A DNA stretch of 64,000 bases, from the NCBI GenBank assembly GCA_039184865.1, contig JBCDAV010000013.1, forward strand, positions 1-64,000, read 5' to 3'. Shown here piece by piece: positions 50,948-59,591 of the stretch (positions within the stretch are counted from its first letter, which is position 1; every line of letters starts with the position of its first letter). Under the pieces are notes generated by a model, which did no database searches, was not told where the DNA came from, and was given only the letters and a program-made list of their open reading frames with translations. The DNA comes from Thermohalobaculum sp039184865. GTDB lineage: Bacteria > Pseudomonadota > Alphaproteobacteria > Rhodobacterales > Rhodobacteraceae. The position numbers and the translations under genes were made by a program.

Positions 50948-51548
50948 AGATATCCTCCTCGGGCCACCCTTGCAGATCCAGCATCGCACGGTGGGGCAGG
51001 AAGCGGAAACACTCTGCCGCGATCTTCTCGCGTCCTTCGCGTTTCAGCCGCGCATCCAGCACCTCGCGCAAGCGATGCAGGTACAATACGTCAGAGGCCG
51101 CATATTCCAGCTGTGCATCCGTCAGCGTCTCCGCTCCCCAGTCGCTGGACTGCTGCTGTTTCGAGATATCGACGCCGATCAAATCCTGGCAGAGCACGCG
51201 CAGGCCGTGCCGGTCGGTGAAAGTGCGCGTCATCTTCGACGCGATCTTCGTGCAATAGACTGGCGCGGACAGCGCCCCGAGAGCGTTGAACAGAACAGCG
51301 ATGTCGAAGCGCCCGAAATGAAACAGTTTTTCGACCTTGCGCGACCGTATCAACCGGGTGAGGTTCGGCGCGCGTTTCTGCCCCTTCGCGATCTGGACGA
51401 GATGCGCCGTGCCGTCGCCGCTCGACAGCTGCACCAGGCAGAGTCGGTCGCGGTGCGGGTTCAATCCCATCGTCTCGGTATCGATCGCGACCACCCGCCC
51501 GAGGTCCAAATCATCCGGAAGATCGTTCTGGTGCAGTGTGATCGTCAT
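50937..51548 (-). CDS. rnd: Ribonuclease D-like 3'-5' exonuclease
   Basis: A 203-residue DEDDy exonuclease. Motif I is VVAIDTETMGLNPH (Asp/Glu metal ligands), motif II FHFGRFDIAVLFNAL, motif III the Tyr-Asp in LEYAASDVLYLHRL. No HRDC domain is present, so it is a short form compared with E. coli RNase D. It probably trims tRNA 3' ends. ATG 51548 is preferred over TTG 51554. Confidence 0.9.
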   Translation of the reverse strand: MTITLHQNDLPDDLDLGRVVAIDTETMGLNPHRDRLCLVQLSSGDGTAHLVQIAKGQKRAPNLTRLIRSRKVEKLFHFGRFDIAVLFNALGALSAPVYCTKIASKMTRTFTDRHGLRVLCQDLIGVDISKQQQSSDWGAETLTDAQLEYAASDVLYLHRLREVLDARLKREGREKIAAECFRFLPHRAMLDLQGWPEEDIFAH

Positions 51549-51891
51549 ATCCAACCCGGCGCGATGTGCTATTTTCGGGCGTCGTACCGGAAAACGAACG
51601 ACGCCGGACCGAAATCGCCAAGCGTGTGACGCGCTCGTGGCGATCCCGAGCGGGCGATTATCTCAAAAGCCCGTCGATGGGAAGAAATTTGCGGTACCGC
51701 AGCGTCAACCTCGGGATCGTGTGGGCTGTATGCTTGCCGACAGATGGGTGGTCTCTTCGAACGAAAAATCTACCCTCACGCGAAGCGATAACGGCGCTCG
51801 CGGTGCGGCGAAAATCTTGCCGCCGTTAACTCGGGATCAACGCCAATCGACGTAGACGGAAGTCTGGTGTGTAGTAGAGCCCGGTGTCCTG
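51549..51891. other. Divergent rnd/diguanylate cyclase gap
   Basis: About 340 bp without a convincing gene. Short open frames here have basic, low-complexity translations and no ribosome sites. No -35/-10 pair, repeat or hairpin could be supported. Confidence 0.4.
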
Positions 51892-52989
51892 GTGCGCGAG
51901 TTGTCAAAATCAAACCCAGCGCAGAAAGTGGCAGACGCCACGGAATATCCTGACGCGCCGGGTTATCGCGAGGCCATGCGGCTGGCAGCCGATACATTCG
52001 ATCTGATGCGGACGTATCAGACGCCGCCGATTCCCAAAGCCTACGAGATTCTCTTCAGCTACGCCGCGAAGGATCGCGAAGTCGTTCGCGGTCGGGTGGA
52101 TGAGGCGGTCGAGCGGCACGGCATTCTGAACCTATACGACGTTGATCAGATCCACTTCGACTATTTCTCCTATCCCGAATCCGTGCAGCAGAGGCAGGAG
52201 GAAGCAGCAGGGTCGATGGACTCGGAGCTTCACAACCTTCTCGCGATCATAGAAGCGCACTGTGCCGCGACCGGTACATATTCCCAGACCCTCGATTCGG
52301 CATCGGCCTCGCTCGCCGATGACAGCCTCTCGAACAGCTCCGCCCAGCTCCGGACCACGGTCAAAATGCTGCTCAATGAAAACGAGCGGATGCGCCGGCA
52401 GAGTGAGGAGTTGTCGGTCAGCCTCGAGATGTCGCGCGACACGATCCAGACGATGAAGGAAAGCCTGGAGAACATGCGCGAGGAGGGGTTGCGTGACGCG
52501 CTCACCGGATTGCACAACCGGCGCCACTTCGATCAGGTCCTGCCGAAGGAGATCCAGCGCGCCCGCGAGGAAGGCCACCCGCTCTCGCTCTGCATCGCCG
52601 ATATCGATCACTTCAAATCCGTCAATGACACCTTCGGCCATCCGACCGGGGACGCCGTGCTCCGCTTTATCGGGGCGCTGCTCGCCGAAAACCTGAAGGG
52701 TCGTGACATTCCGGTGCGCTATGGCGGCGAGGAATTCGCCATTGTCCTGCCGCGCACCCCGCGCGCCGTCGCCGTCAAACTCGCGGATCACCTGCGCCAG
52801 CAACTCGCCGAGAAACGCCTCGTCGTCAGCGAGAGCCGCGAGGATCTCGGCCGGATCACCGCGTCCTTCGGGATAGCTGAACTGACGCCTCAAGAAGACG
52901 CGTCCGAACTGATCGCCCGGGCTGACGCGAAGCTCTACATCGCCAAGCGCACGGGCCGGAACCGCGTCGTCAGCGACGCCACCGACTGA
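51892..52989 (+). CDS. GGDEF-domain diguanylate cyclase
   Basis: A 365-residue soluble protein with no membrane segment. Residues about 1-190 are an uncharacterised helical region with a coiled-coil-like part (MLLNENERMRRQSEELS to ESLENM). Residues about 200-365 are a GGDEF domain: DALTGLHNRRHFDQ, FKSVNDTFGHPTGD and the active-site loop RYGGEEF. The inhibitory RxxD site is degenerate (KGRD at the expected place), so product inhibition may be weak. The GTG start is uncertain; the next candidate is a TTG 9 bp on. The stops of this gene and the convergent hydrolase abut. Confidence 0.9.
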   Translation: MRELSKSNPAQKVADATEYPDAPGYREAMRLAADTFDLMRTYQTPPIPKAYEILFSYAAKDREVVRGRVDEAVERHGILNLYDVDQIHFDYFSYPESVQQRQEEAAGSMDSELHNLLAIIEAHCAATGTYSQTLDSASASLADDSLSNSSAQLRTTVKMLLNENERMRRQSEELSVSLEMSRDTIQTMKESLENMREEGLRDALTGLHNRRHFDQVLPKEIQRAREEGHPLSLCIADIDHFKSVNDTFGHPTGDAVLRFIGALLAENLKGRDIPVRYGGEEFAIVLPRTPRAVAVKLADHLRQQLAEKRLVVSESREDLGRITASFGIAELTPQEDASELIARADAKLYIAKRTGRNRVVSDATD

Positions 52990-53889
52990 TCATCCGGCCA
53001 TCGCCCGCACGTCGAGCACGGCGCGGGTCCACAACTCGGGGTCTTCCTGCGGCATGTTGTGCCCGACACTTGGATGGCGCCGGTACTCGTAAGGTCCCGT
53101 GAACTTGCGCCGGTCGCCCGAGGTATCCCGGTCCAGACCGTCGGCATCGCCATCGATGCAGATCGCCGGCACCGCGATATCGGGCTGCTGGGCAAGTCTG
53201 GCTTCGATCTCCTGATAGGCCGGATCGCCGTGGATCAGCGCATAACGGTGCCGGTAAGAGTGGACCACGACCTCTACGAAGTCAGGATTGTCGAACGAAC
53301 GTGCCGTCGCCTCGAACATTGCGTCATCGAACTGCCACGGTGGAGACCACATCTCCCAGAGCGTCCGCGTAACATCGCGGCGGTCGCGGATCAGCGCCTG
53401 CCGCCCGCGCTCGGAGTGGAAGAAGTACTGGTACCACAGGCGTGCCTCGACGCTGGCCGGTGCAGGCTCCCAGGATCGGCCGATGTGCTGGATATTGTAG
53501 GAGTTCCCGCTGACCAGCGCGACGGCGCGTTCCGGCCAGAGCGCGCTGACCACGCAGCACGCCCGCCCGCCCCAGTCGTATCCGGCCAGCACCGCCCTCT
53601 CGATCCCCAATGCGTCCATGAACGCCAGCAGATCGGCCCCGAACGCTGCCTGTTCGCCCGAGCGCGGCGTAGCCTCCGAAAGGAACCGCGTCGGGCCATA
53701 CCCGCGCATCCACGGCACGAACGCCCGCGCCCCGGCCTCGGCCAGCATAGGGCCGACCTCCGCATAGGTCAGCACATCGTAAGGAAATCCGTGCATCAGG
53801 ACGCACGGCCAGCCATCCTCCGGCCCGTATTCGAGATAGCCGATGTCCAGAACACCGGCTTCGACGCGCTTCGCCGTAGGCTCGGTCAT
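52990..53889 (-). CDS. Alpha/beta hydrolase, epoxide-hydrolase-like
   Basis: A 299-residue alpha/beta hydrolase. The nucleophile elbow AGYDWGGR has Asp as nucleophile, as in epoxide hydrolases and haloalkane dehalogenases, preceded by the oxyanion motif LMHGFPYDVLTY (HGFP) and followed by the catalytic His in HPSVGHNMPQEDP. The ATG overlaps the stop of the FAH-family gene (ATGA), so they act in one pathway. Confidence 0.86.
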   Translation of the reverse strand: MTEPTAKRVEAGVLDIGYLEYGPEDGWPCVLMHGFPYDVLTYAEVGPMLAEAGARAFVPWMRGYGPTRFLSEATPRSGEQAAFGADLLAFMDALGIERAVLAGYDWGGRACCVVSALWPERAVALVSGNSYNIQHIGRSWEPAPASVEARLWYQYFFHSERGRQALIRDRRDVTRTLWEMWSPPWQFDDAMFEATARSFDNPDFVEVVVHSYRHRYALIHGDPAYQEIEARLAQQPDIAVPAICIDGDADGLDRDTSGDRRKFTGPYEYRRHPSVGHNMPQEDPELWTRAVLDVRAMAG

Positions 53890-54896
53890 TCAATCAGGGT
53901 TCGCTGCTCGATCGCGCCGAACAGGGAATGCCCGTCTGGACCGTTCATCTCCATGCGCACCATGTCGCCGTGCTGCAGGAACGGGGTCTCGGCCGCACCG
54001 GAGCGGATCGTCTCGACCATCCGAAGCTCGGCGACGCAGGCATATCCCGACCCGCCGTCCGAGATCGTGGCACCGGGACCGCCGTCCTCGGCCCGGTTCG
54101 ACACGGTGCCCGAGCCGATGATCGTGCCTGCGCCCAGCGCGCGCGTTCTTGCGGCATGGGCGATCAGGGTCGGGAAATCGAACGTCATGTCGACGCCGGC
54201 ATTCACCCGACCGAACGGACGCCCGTTCAGGTCCACATGCAGCGTGCCGTGGACCTTGCCGTCCTGCCACATATTGCCGAGCACATCTGGCGTGACCGCA
54301 ACCGGCGAAAAGCTCCCGGCAGGCTTCGACTGCACGAAACCGAAGCCTTTCGCCAGTTCAGGTGCCGTAATTCCGCGCAGCGAGACATCGTTCGCCAGCA
54401 TGATCAGCCGGATCGCCTCTGCCGCGCGCTCCGGCGTCGCGCCCATCGGAACATCGCCGACGATCACGGCCACCTCGCCCTCCATGTCGATCCCGAGATC
54501 GGCACTTGGCAGGCGCACGTTATCGCGCGGGCCGAGAAACCCGTCCGAACCGCCCTGATACATCAGAGGGTCGGTCCAGAAGCTCTCCGGCATCTCGACG
54601 CCGCGCGCCTGACGCACCAGAGCGACATGGTTCACATAGGCCGACCCGTCGAGCCATTGGTACGCCCGCGGCAGCGGCGCCATCGCCTGGCGCTCGCGGA
54701 ACCGCAGGGTCGAAATCGACCCGGTCTCGAGACGGCGGCCGATCGACTCCAGTTCAGGCGCCACGTTGTCCCAATGGTCGAGCGCATGCTGCATCGTCGG
54801 CGCGATTTCTCCGGCGTCGGCGCAACGGGTCAGGTCATTCGAGACGACAACAAGCACGCCGTCGCGCGTGCCGTCGGGAAGGGTTGCGAGCTTCAA
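53886..54896 (-). CDS. Fumarylacetoacetate hydrolase (FAH)-family protein
   Basis: A 336-residue FAH-fold hydrolase or decarboxylase. The family N-terminus KLATLPDGTRDGVLVVVS occurs after a TTG with GGAGG 8 nt upstream, which I take as the start (54896). The metal-binding region is DMEGEVAVIVGDVP, and IGSGTVSNR and GDMVRMEM follow near the C-terminus. Likely substrates are acylpyruvates or ring-cleavage products. It is coupled to the hydrolase and diverges from the DUF4286-like gene. Confidence 0.87.
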   Translation of the reverse strand: MKLATLPDGTRDGVLVVVSNDLTRCADAGEIAPTMQHALDHWDNVAPELESIGRRLETGSISTLRFRERQAMAPLPRAYQWLDGSAYVNHVALVRQARGVEMPESFWTDPLMYQGGSDGFLGPRDNVRLPSADLGIDMEGEVAVIVGDVPMGATPERAAEAIRLIMLANDVSLRGITAPELAKGFGFVQSKPAGSFSPVAVTPDVLGNMWQDGKVHGTLHVDLNGRPFGRVNAGVDMTFDFPTLIAHAARTRALGAGTIIGSGTVSNRAEDGGPGATISDGGSGYACVAELRMVETIRSGAAETPFLQHGDMVRMEMNGPDGHSLFGAIEQRTLIE

Positions 54897-54985
54897 TGGA
54901 TCGGCCTCCGACCTCGGGACTTGTTCTTGTGACCAGCTTAAGACGATATCGGAGCGCTGGGCCAGATCATTCGGGAGGTATCGCA

Positions 54986-55618
54986 ATGGCGATTGGGCGA
55001 GGCATTCTGGCTGTCCTGAACGATTGCGCGCCCGGGGCCGAGCAGGATTACGAGGCGTGGTACCTCTCCGAGCATCTGCCCGAGCGGCTCTCGATCGACG
55101 GGTTCCGGTGGGGGCGGCGATATCGCGCTCTGCCAGCGGCGGGCGGCGAACTGCCGGAATATCTCACGTATTACGAAACGCGCGACCCGGCCGTCCTGTC
55201 CTCGGCTGCCTATCTTGACCGCGTGAACAACCCGACTGCCGAGACCTCCCGGATTATGTCGCATGTCTTCACCAACATGGTCCGAACCGTGTGCCGGCGC
55301 ACGGGCTGTGCGGGTCAGGTGCGCACCGCGTGGGTCGTGCTGGCAGTCACCGATCGGCCGATTGACGGCGACCTGACGGTGCCCAGCCGGTTCCCGACGC
55401 TGTGGCGCGAGGCCTGGGAAAACGCCGAGCCCGATGACGGTCATGTATCGAAAGAAGAGGTCCTGCGCGGTGGCGACGCGAAGATCGTCTCGGCAATTCT
55501 ACAGGATTGCGCCGATGCTGACGATGCCTTGCAGGTCGCGCGCCTTCTGCACGGGGAGGCCGGGCTGACAGCGGCAGCGTTTGGGCTGATCGGATCGATC
55601 GAGAGGGCGGATTCTTAG
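54986..55618 (+). CDS. DUF4286-like protein
   Basis: A 210-residue soluble protein of unknown function. It shows the DUF4286/EthD-like ferredoxin-fold pattern: WYLSEHLPERLSIDGFRWGRR near residues 30-50, then YLTYYETRDPAVLSSAAYLDRVN. EthD-like folds often help in degradation of small organic molecules, fitting its neighbours. GGGAGG is 7 nt before the ATG. Confidence 0.7.
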   Translation: MAIGRGILAVLNDCAPGAEQDYEAWYLSEHLPERLSIDGFRWGRRYRALPAAGGELPEYLTYYETRDPAVLSSAAYLDRVNNPTAETSRIMSHVFTNMVRTVCRRTGCAGQVRTAWVVLAVTDRPIDGDLTVPSRFPTLWREAWENAEPDDGHVSKEEVLRGGDAKIVSAILQDCADADDALQVARLLHGEAGLTAAAFGLIGSIERADS

Positions 55619-55667
55619 GCGCCTTAAGCGCAAGCACGTGACCAAGGTTGCGCGCCGCTACTCAGGC

Positions 55668-56684
55668 TCACATGGGCCCCGCCGATCTGGCATCGGTCGG
55701 CGACAGCGTCTCCGTCTCGATCCGTAAGGTGGCCGCCAGCGTAGCGCGGCCTTCCCGCGCCGACACGAGCGGTTCGGCCCTTCCGGCGATGACTTCGGCG
55801 AAGTGCTCCAGTTGGCGGATCAGCGGCACGCCGTCATCGACCGGTTCGTCCCTTGCCATCGGTGCTTCGGCCCAGGTCTCCGAGCCGGACCAGACCCTCA
55901 GGGTCGGAAATTCAACGGCACCTCTCTCGAAGGCCAGCTTGAAAGCGGTCTCGCCGGTCGTCGCGATGTTCGGGTTCTCGCCGGTTCCGGCCTCGAACCC
56001 CCATGGGCTCGGCGTCGCGTCCGAAAACGCGATGGTCACGATCGCGCCCGAGACGAAGGACAGCACGGCACCGCCGCTTTCGGTCCGCTCGGCACCACGC
56101 ACCATGTTCGAGCCCAGCCCGACGACATCCACGACTTCGCCGAGCCACCAGCGCAGCAGATCGACATCGTGGATCAGGTTCATCCTGACCGGCGCGCCGT
56201 CCATGCCCGCGCGCCACGGCACGGCAAAGTAATCATCGGGCTTGCGCATCATCCAGAGCAGCGATCCGGTGACCGGACGTCCCAGCGTCCCGCCAGCGAT
56301 CATCTCCTTCATCTTTGCCGCCCGCGGATGGTGCCGCCGGTGGTGCCCGATCAGCACCTCGATGTTCGAGGTTTGCGCGATCTCGACGATCCGGTCGGCG
56401 GCGTCCAGATCCTCGGCGATCGGTTTCTCGACCAGCGCGTGCCATCCCCGCCGGACCGCATGCTCCAACATCGGCAGATGCGTCTTGTTCGGTGTCGCGA
56501 CGACGATGCCGTCGGCCTCGACGTCGACCTCCTCGGCCCGCGCGAAGGTCGGCGCATCGGCCAGCGCTCGCGCCTCGTCGGAAGGATCGATCACACCGGC
56601 CAGCGACAGGGCAGGGTGCTCGACGATATGCGCGAGATGCCGCCGCCCGATCAGACCGGCGCCGGCGAGAAGAAGGCGTATCAT
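55668..56684 (-). CDS. Gfo/Idh/MocA-family oxidoreductase
   Basis: A 338-residue NAD(P)-dependent sugar or inositol-type dehydrogenase. The N-terminal Rossmann segment is LLAGAGLIGRRHLAHI, the EKP motif is HALVEKPIAED (about residue 85), and HDVDLLRWWLGEVVDVVG with catalytic His/Asp follows. Substrate not deducible. It lies downstream of cobO behind a 142-bp gap that contains 11-bp direct repeats. Confidence 0.88.
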   Translation of the reverse strand: MIRLLLAGAGLIGRRHLAHIVEHPALSLAGVIDPSDEARALADAPTFARAEEVDVEADGIVVATPNKTHLPMLEHAVRRGWHALVEKPIAEDLDAADRIVEIAQTSNIEVLIGHHRRHHPRAAKMKEMIAGGTLGRPVTGSLLWMMRKPDDYFAVPWRAGMDGAPVRMNLIHDVDLLRWWLGEVVDVVGLGSNMVRGAERTESGGAVLSFVSGAIVTIAFSDATPSPWGFEAGTGENPNIATTGETAFKLAFERGAVEFPTLRVWSGSETWAEAPMARDEPVDDGVPLIRQLEHFAEVIAGRAEPLVSAREGRATLAATLRIETETLSPTDARSAGPM

Positions 56685-56741
56685 CCTTGGTTTATCCGCG
56701 GCCGGTGCCGGTCAGATGCGGAAGACGTGCGCTGTCTCGGA

Positions 56742-56785
56742 GCCATACAGGTGCCGTACGCGAGCCATACGGATGCCATACGCGT
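56742..56785. repeat. Four tandem 11-bp direct repeats
   Basis: The units gccatacaggt, gccgtacgcga, gccatacggat and gccatacgcgt follow one another without gaps, sharing GCC(A/G)TAC. An 11-bp period is close to one helical turn. They lie between the cobO stop and the start of the Gfo/Idh gene, 57-100 bp upstream of the latter. Confidence 0.75.
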
Positions 56786-56826
56786 GCCACCCCCCGCAAA
56801 AAGTCGACTTGCACCTCGGCGGAGGG

Positions 56827-57444
56827 TCAGAATTCCACCCCGATCTGGGCCTTGATGCCGGAGCGGAACGGGTGCTTCACCAACTCCATCTCCGTCACCA
56901 GATCGGCGATCTCGATCAGCTCCTCCTTGGCATTCCGACCGGTCAGAACCACGTGGGTCATCTCGGGCTTTTCTTCGGTCAGGAAGGTCACGACATCGGC
57001 GAGATCGATGTATTCGTAGCGCAGGGCGATATTGATTTCATCGAGCAATACCATTTGGTTAGCGGGATCTCTTATCAGTTCCTTGGACTTCTCCCACGCT
57101 GCCTGCGCCATCTCGACATCGCGGGCCTTGTCCTGCGTCTCCCAGGTGAAGCCCTCTCCCATGGTGTGGAACTGACAGACATCGCTGAAGCGCCCGGTAA
57201 TCAGATCGCGCTCGCCCGTGGACATGCCGCCCTTGATGTACTGCACCACAGCGCACTTAAAACCATGCGCTATGTGTCTGAAAATCATGCCAAAAGCGGC
57301 CGTCGATTTGCCCTTGCCCTTGCCGGTGTGGATGATGATAAGTCCCTTCTGATCGGTCTTGGTGGCCATGATCTTGTCGCGTGCGGCCTTCTTCTTGGCC
57401 ATCTTCGCGGCGTGGCGTTCCAGATCCTGGGAGTTCTCGCTCAT
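56827..57444 (-). CDS. cobO: Corrinoid adenosyltransferase CobO
   Basis: A 205-residue CobA/CobO-type enzyme that attaches the adenosyl group to cobalamin precursors from ATP. The P-loop is HTGKGKGKSTAAFG, and VQYIKGG, FHTMGEGFTWET, VLLDEINIALRYEYI and VLTGRNA are family motifs. A Lys-rich N-terminal extension precedes the core. It starts 10 bp after the small phosphatase-like gene. Confidence 0.97.
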   Translation of the reverse strand: MSENSQDLERHAAKMAKKKAARDKIMATKTDQKGLIIIHTGKGKGKSTAAFGMIFRHIAHGFKCAVVQYIKGGMSTGERDLITGRFSDVCQFHTMGEGFTWETQDKARDVEMAQAAWEKSKELIRDPANQMVLLDEINIALRYEYIDLADVVTFLTEEKPEMTHVVLTGRNAKEELIEIADLVTEMELVKHPFRSGIKAQIGVEF

Positions 57445-57454
57445 CGGTTTCTCC

Positions 57455-57778
57455 TCACCGCAGCCGGGGCCCGGCCTTCTCCATCAGTTCCTCGACAAGT
57501 GCTGGATCCATAAAGGAAAACCGGTCCCGGATGTCCAGCACCAATACCTGCTTGCCCGCCAGTTGTCGCCCGAACCGGTCGTTCAGGCGCGTCTGATGGC
57601 GACGCTCCATGACCATGATCACGTCGGCCCAGTCGATCTGATCTGCACTGAGCGCATCGTCGGCGTCGTTCGAGAGGCCACCGAAATCCGTCCGCAGTCC
57701 GTCCCACTCGGCGAAGATCTGGGCGGCGGTCGGTGACCGCGAACGCGCCTTTCCGCAGATGAAAAGTATCTTTTTCAC
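57455..57778 (-). CDS. Small LMW-phosphatase-like protein
   Basis: A 107-residue protein resembling a shortened low-molecular-weight tyrosine phosphatase. CGKARSR at residues 8-14 matches CX5R, followed by Ser and Pro (RSRSPTA); ADVIMVMERRH and VLDIRDRF follow, the latter as the LMW acid-base Asp region. Normal LMW-PTPs are about 150 residues, so an internal part is missing. It overlaps the NTase-GNAT gene by 4 bp and lies 10 bp before cobO, suggesting a metabolic rather than signalling substrate. Confidence 0.75.
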   Translation of the reverse strand: MKKILFICGKARSRSPTAAQIFAEWDGLRTDFGGLSNDADDALSADQIDWADVIMVMERRHQTRLNDRFGRQLAGKQVLVLDIRDRFSFMDPALVEELMEKAGPRLR

Positions 57779-58863
57779 ACGGGCTTACGCATCGTGATCG
57801 AGGTCGCCCGGTCGAAACCCGGATGCGATGTTTCTCCGGACTTAGTGAAGCCCATGCGCGTGAACGTCCGATGATTTTCCGTGAGTTCGACGCGCGTCTG
57901 CAATTCCAGCGCCCTCAATCCGAGCCTGCGCGCTTCAGTCTCTGCTGCCGTCATCAATGCCTTGCCGATACCTTTGCCCTGATGCGCCGGGTTAACCGCC
58001 AGTTTACCAACGTAAAGGAAACTCTGATCAATTTTACAGAAAATGCAGCCAATGAGGTCGATACCATCATGCGCGATGAAACAGAGTTCCTCACCAGCCT
58101 TCCGTGCGATTTCATCTGGCGTCATCCGGTTCAGCGACGACGGCGGATCGATCCGGTTCTCCATGTAGGCGAATGCCCGGACCAGCAGAGCGTGCAGGGC
58201 TCGCCAGTCCTCGACCTGCCCGCACCGGACCACTGTAACCTCGGGCCATGGGTCGACGGAGATTTCAGGCCATAGCGCGCTCGCGCGCTCGGCCTTCGCT
58301 TCATGCGTTCGGCGGTTTCTGTTGACGGGATTGGGCACGAGCCTGAGATCGAAGACGGCATCGAGGCCGTAGGGCGCGTAAATCTCAAACCGGTCGTCTG
58401 TTGTCAGTCGGACGCCGATTGCATGGGTCTCGCACGCGAAATTCGCGATGCTTTCGCGGCAGTCGGTGTGCGCCGCGATCGGCCGCCCGAAATGATCCTC
58501 GTACCAGAGATGCACCCGCGCCTGATTGCGGATCTCGACGGGGATGCTGCCAGTAAAGTGCCGCTTGCCGCTGCGGATGATCCTGTCCTCGGCCTCCCAT
58601 CTCGTGTCCGGATCGAAGTAGAAAAGATCGATATCCTTGATGCCGTAGCCGGGCGGTCTGCCCGTCACCGCATTCCAGACCGTGTTGTAGACCGCGCCGG
58701 AAACGACCCACCAATCGGGTAGGTTCAACTCTCGCGCAGTCTGCAGCGCAGGCCAGAGAACCGGATCGGCGCGCAGAATGTCTTCGAGATCGCGTGCGCG
58801 TCGGCTCTCGCCCGAGCTGGTGTGCCGACCGGCCGTCAGCGGAAAGCCGATCGCATTGTGCAC
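57775..58863 (-). CDS. Fused nucleotidyltransferase (NTP_transf_6)-GNAT acetyltransferase
   Basis: One reading frame joins two domains. The first half has the NTP_transf_6 pattern: NLPDWWVVSGAVYNTVWNAV, DIDLFYFD (paired Asp metal site), NQARVHLWYED, ETHAIGVRL and YAPYGLDAVFDLRLVPNP. The second half, after WPEVTVV, is a GNAT domain with acetyl-CoA loop VNPAHQGKGIGKALM. No stop or shift separates them, and I know of no such common fusion. The GTG at 58863 gives 362 residues and overlaps the upstream lipoprotein gene by 28 bp; a TTG at 58920 or CTG at 58839 are alternatives. Activity is unknown. Confidence 0.8.
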   Translation of the reverse strand: MHNAIGFPLTAGRHTSSGESRRARDLEDILRADPVLWPALQTARELNLPDWWVVSGAVYNTVWNAVTGRPPGYGIKDIDLFYFDPDTRWEAEDRIIRSGKRHFTGSIPVEIRNQARVHLWYEDHFGRPIAAHTDCRESIANFACETHAIGVRLTTDDRFEIYAPYGLDAVFDLRLVPNPVNRNRRTHEAKAERASALWPEISVDPWPEVTVVRCGQVEDWRALHALLVRAFAYMENRIDPPSSLNRMTPDEIARKAGEELCFIAHDGIDLIGCIFCKIDQSFLYVGKLAVNPAHQGKGIGKALMTAAETEARRLGLRALELQTRVELTENHRTFTRMGFTKSGETSHPGFDRATSITMRKPV

Positions 58864-59480
58864 GGATTGTATTCGGTCCGACCGTCGGGGCCGTTCCGCG
58901 TGGACCAGTCCTGTGCGCAATATGCCGAAATCTGTTCTTTCGTAAACGCCGCGTAGCTTGAGCCTTCGTAGAGTGGCGGTGAATCCGCTATCCGCTCGAA
59001 CGAAGACACGGAAGGTGCCGGTTGCTCAGACGTGCTCGTGGAACTTTGAACCGCAGCAGCCACGATGGCGCTCGGGCTCTCTTTGAGCTTTGCAAAGGTC
59101 ACATTCACCGGGTTCGGCACATGTGTCAGGTTGGCGCCGGTTGCAGCATCAACGGCGAGCCCGATCGGCGCTACAATCAATGGTGCGAAGAGAACCGTGC
59201 CGGCGATCGCAGCGGCAGAGCCGTCGTCATAATCGGTTCCAACCGAAACCTTCTTTTCCAGTCCCGAGAGCTTGAATGTAGCCACAAATTCATCGTCCCG
59301 GTCCATGTTGATGGTGCAGGGCGTGGTGCAGGTGAAACCGTTGGTCGTGGTAACCCGTGCGCCGGGCGGGTCGGAGTTGAACACGACATCCTCGGTCGTG
59401 CCTTTGATCGCCGTGGCGCAAGCCGATGTCAGCATGAGCCCGACAATGGCTGAGTATCTGATGAGAAAGCTCGTACGCAT
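58836..59480 (-). CDS. Putative lipoprotein with PEGA-like segment
   Basis: A 214-residue protein with a lipoprotein signal (IVGLMLTSAC lipobox), a PEGA-like N-terminal part (VVFNSDPPGARVTTTNGFTCTTPC, paired Cys), a hydrophobic Gly/Ala stretch (AAAIAGTVLFAPLIVAPIGLAVDAATG), and a Ser/Thr-rich tail ending in a Cys-containing segment. GGGGGA precedes the ATG. The 3' end overlaps the following gene. No precise role could be assigned. Confidence 0.8.
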   Translation of the reverse strand: MRTSFLIRYSAIVGLMLTSACATAIKGTTEDVVFNSDPPGARVTTTNGFTCTTPCTINMDRDDEFVATFKLSGLEKKVSVGTDYDDGSAAAIAGTVLFAPLIVAPIGLAVDAATGANLTHVPNPVNVTFAKLKESPSAIVAAAVQSSTSTSEQPAPSVSSFERIADSPPLYEGSSYAAFTKEQISAYCAQDWSTRNGPDGRTEYNPCTMRSAFR

Positions 59481-59591
59481 TCGATCCCCCGCGTGCTGAA
59501 GCTAAGCAAATGTGATGAAGACCGGTTATGAGCCCAATGTTGCGGAATCAAGGCGCATTGCTCCAGAAATTGCAAAGCGACTTTTCCACAG

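Noticed and set aside
51566..51829. 87-codon frame in the rnd/GGDEF gap
   Set aside because: No ribosome site and an arginine-rich translation typical of non-coding GC-rich DNA.
56685..57000. Cobalamin riboswitch near cobO
   Set aside because: No B12-box-like conserved core could be recognised on either strand.
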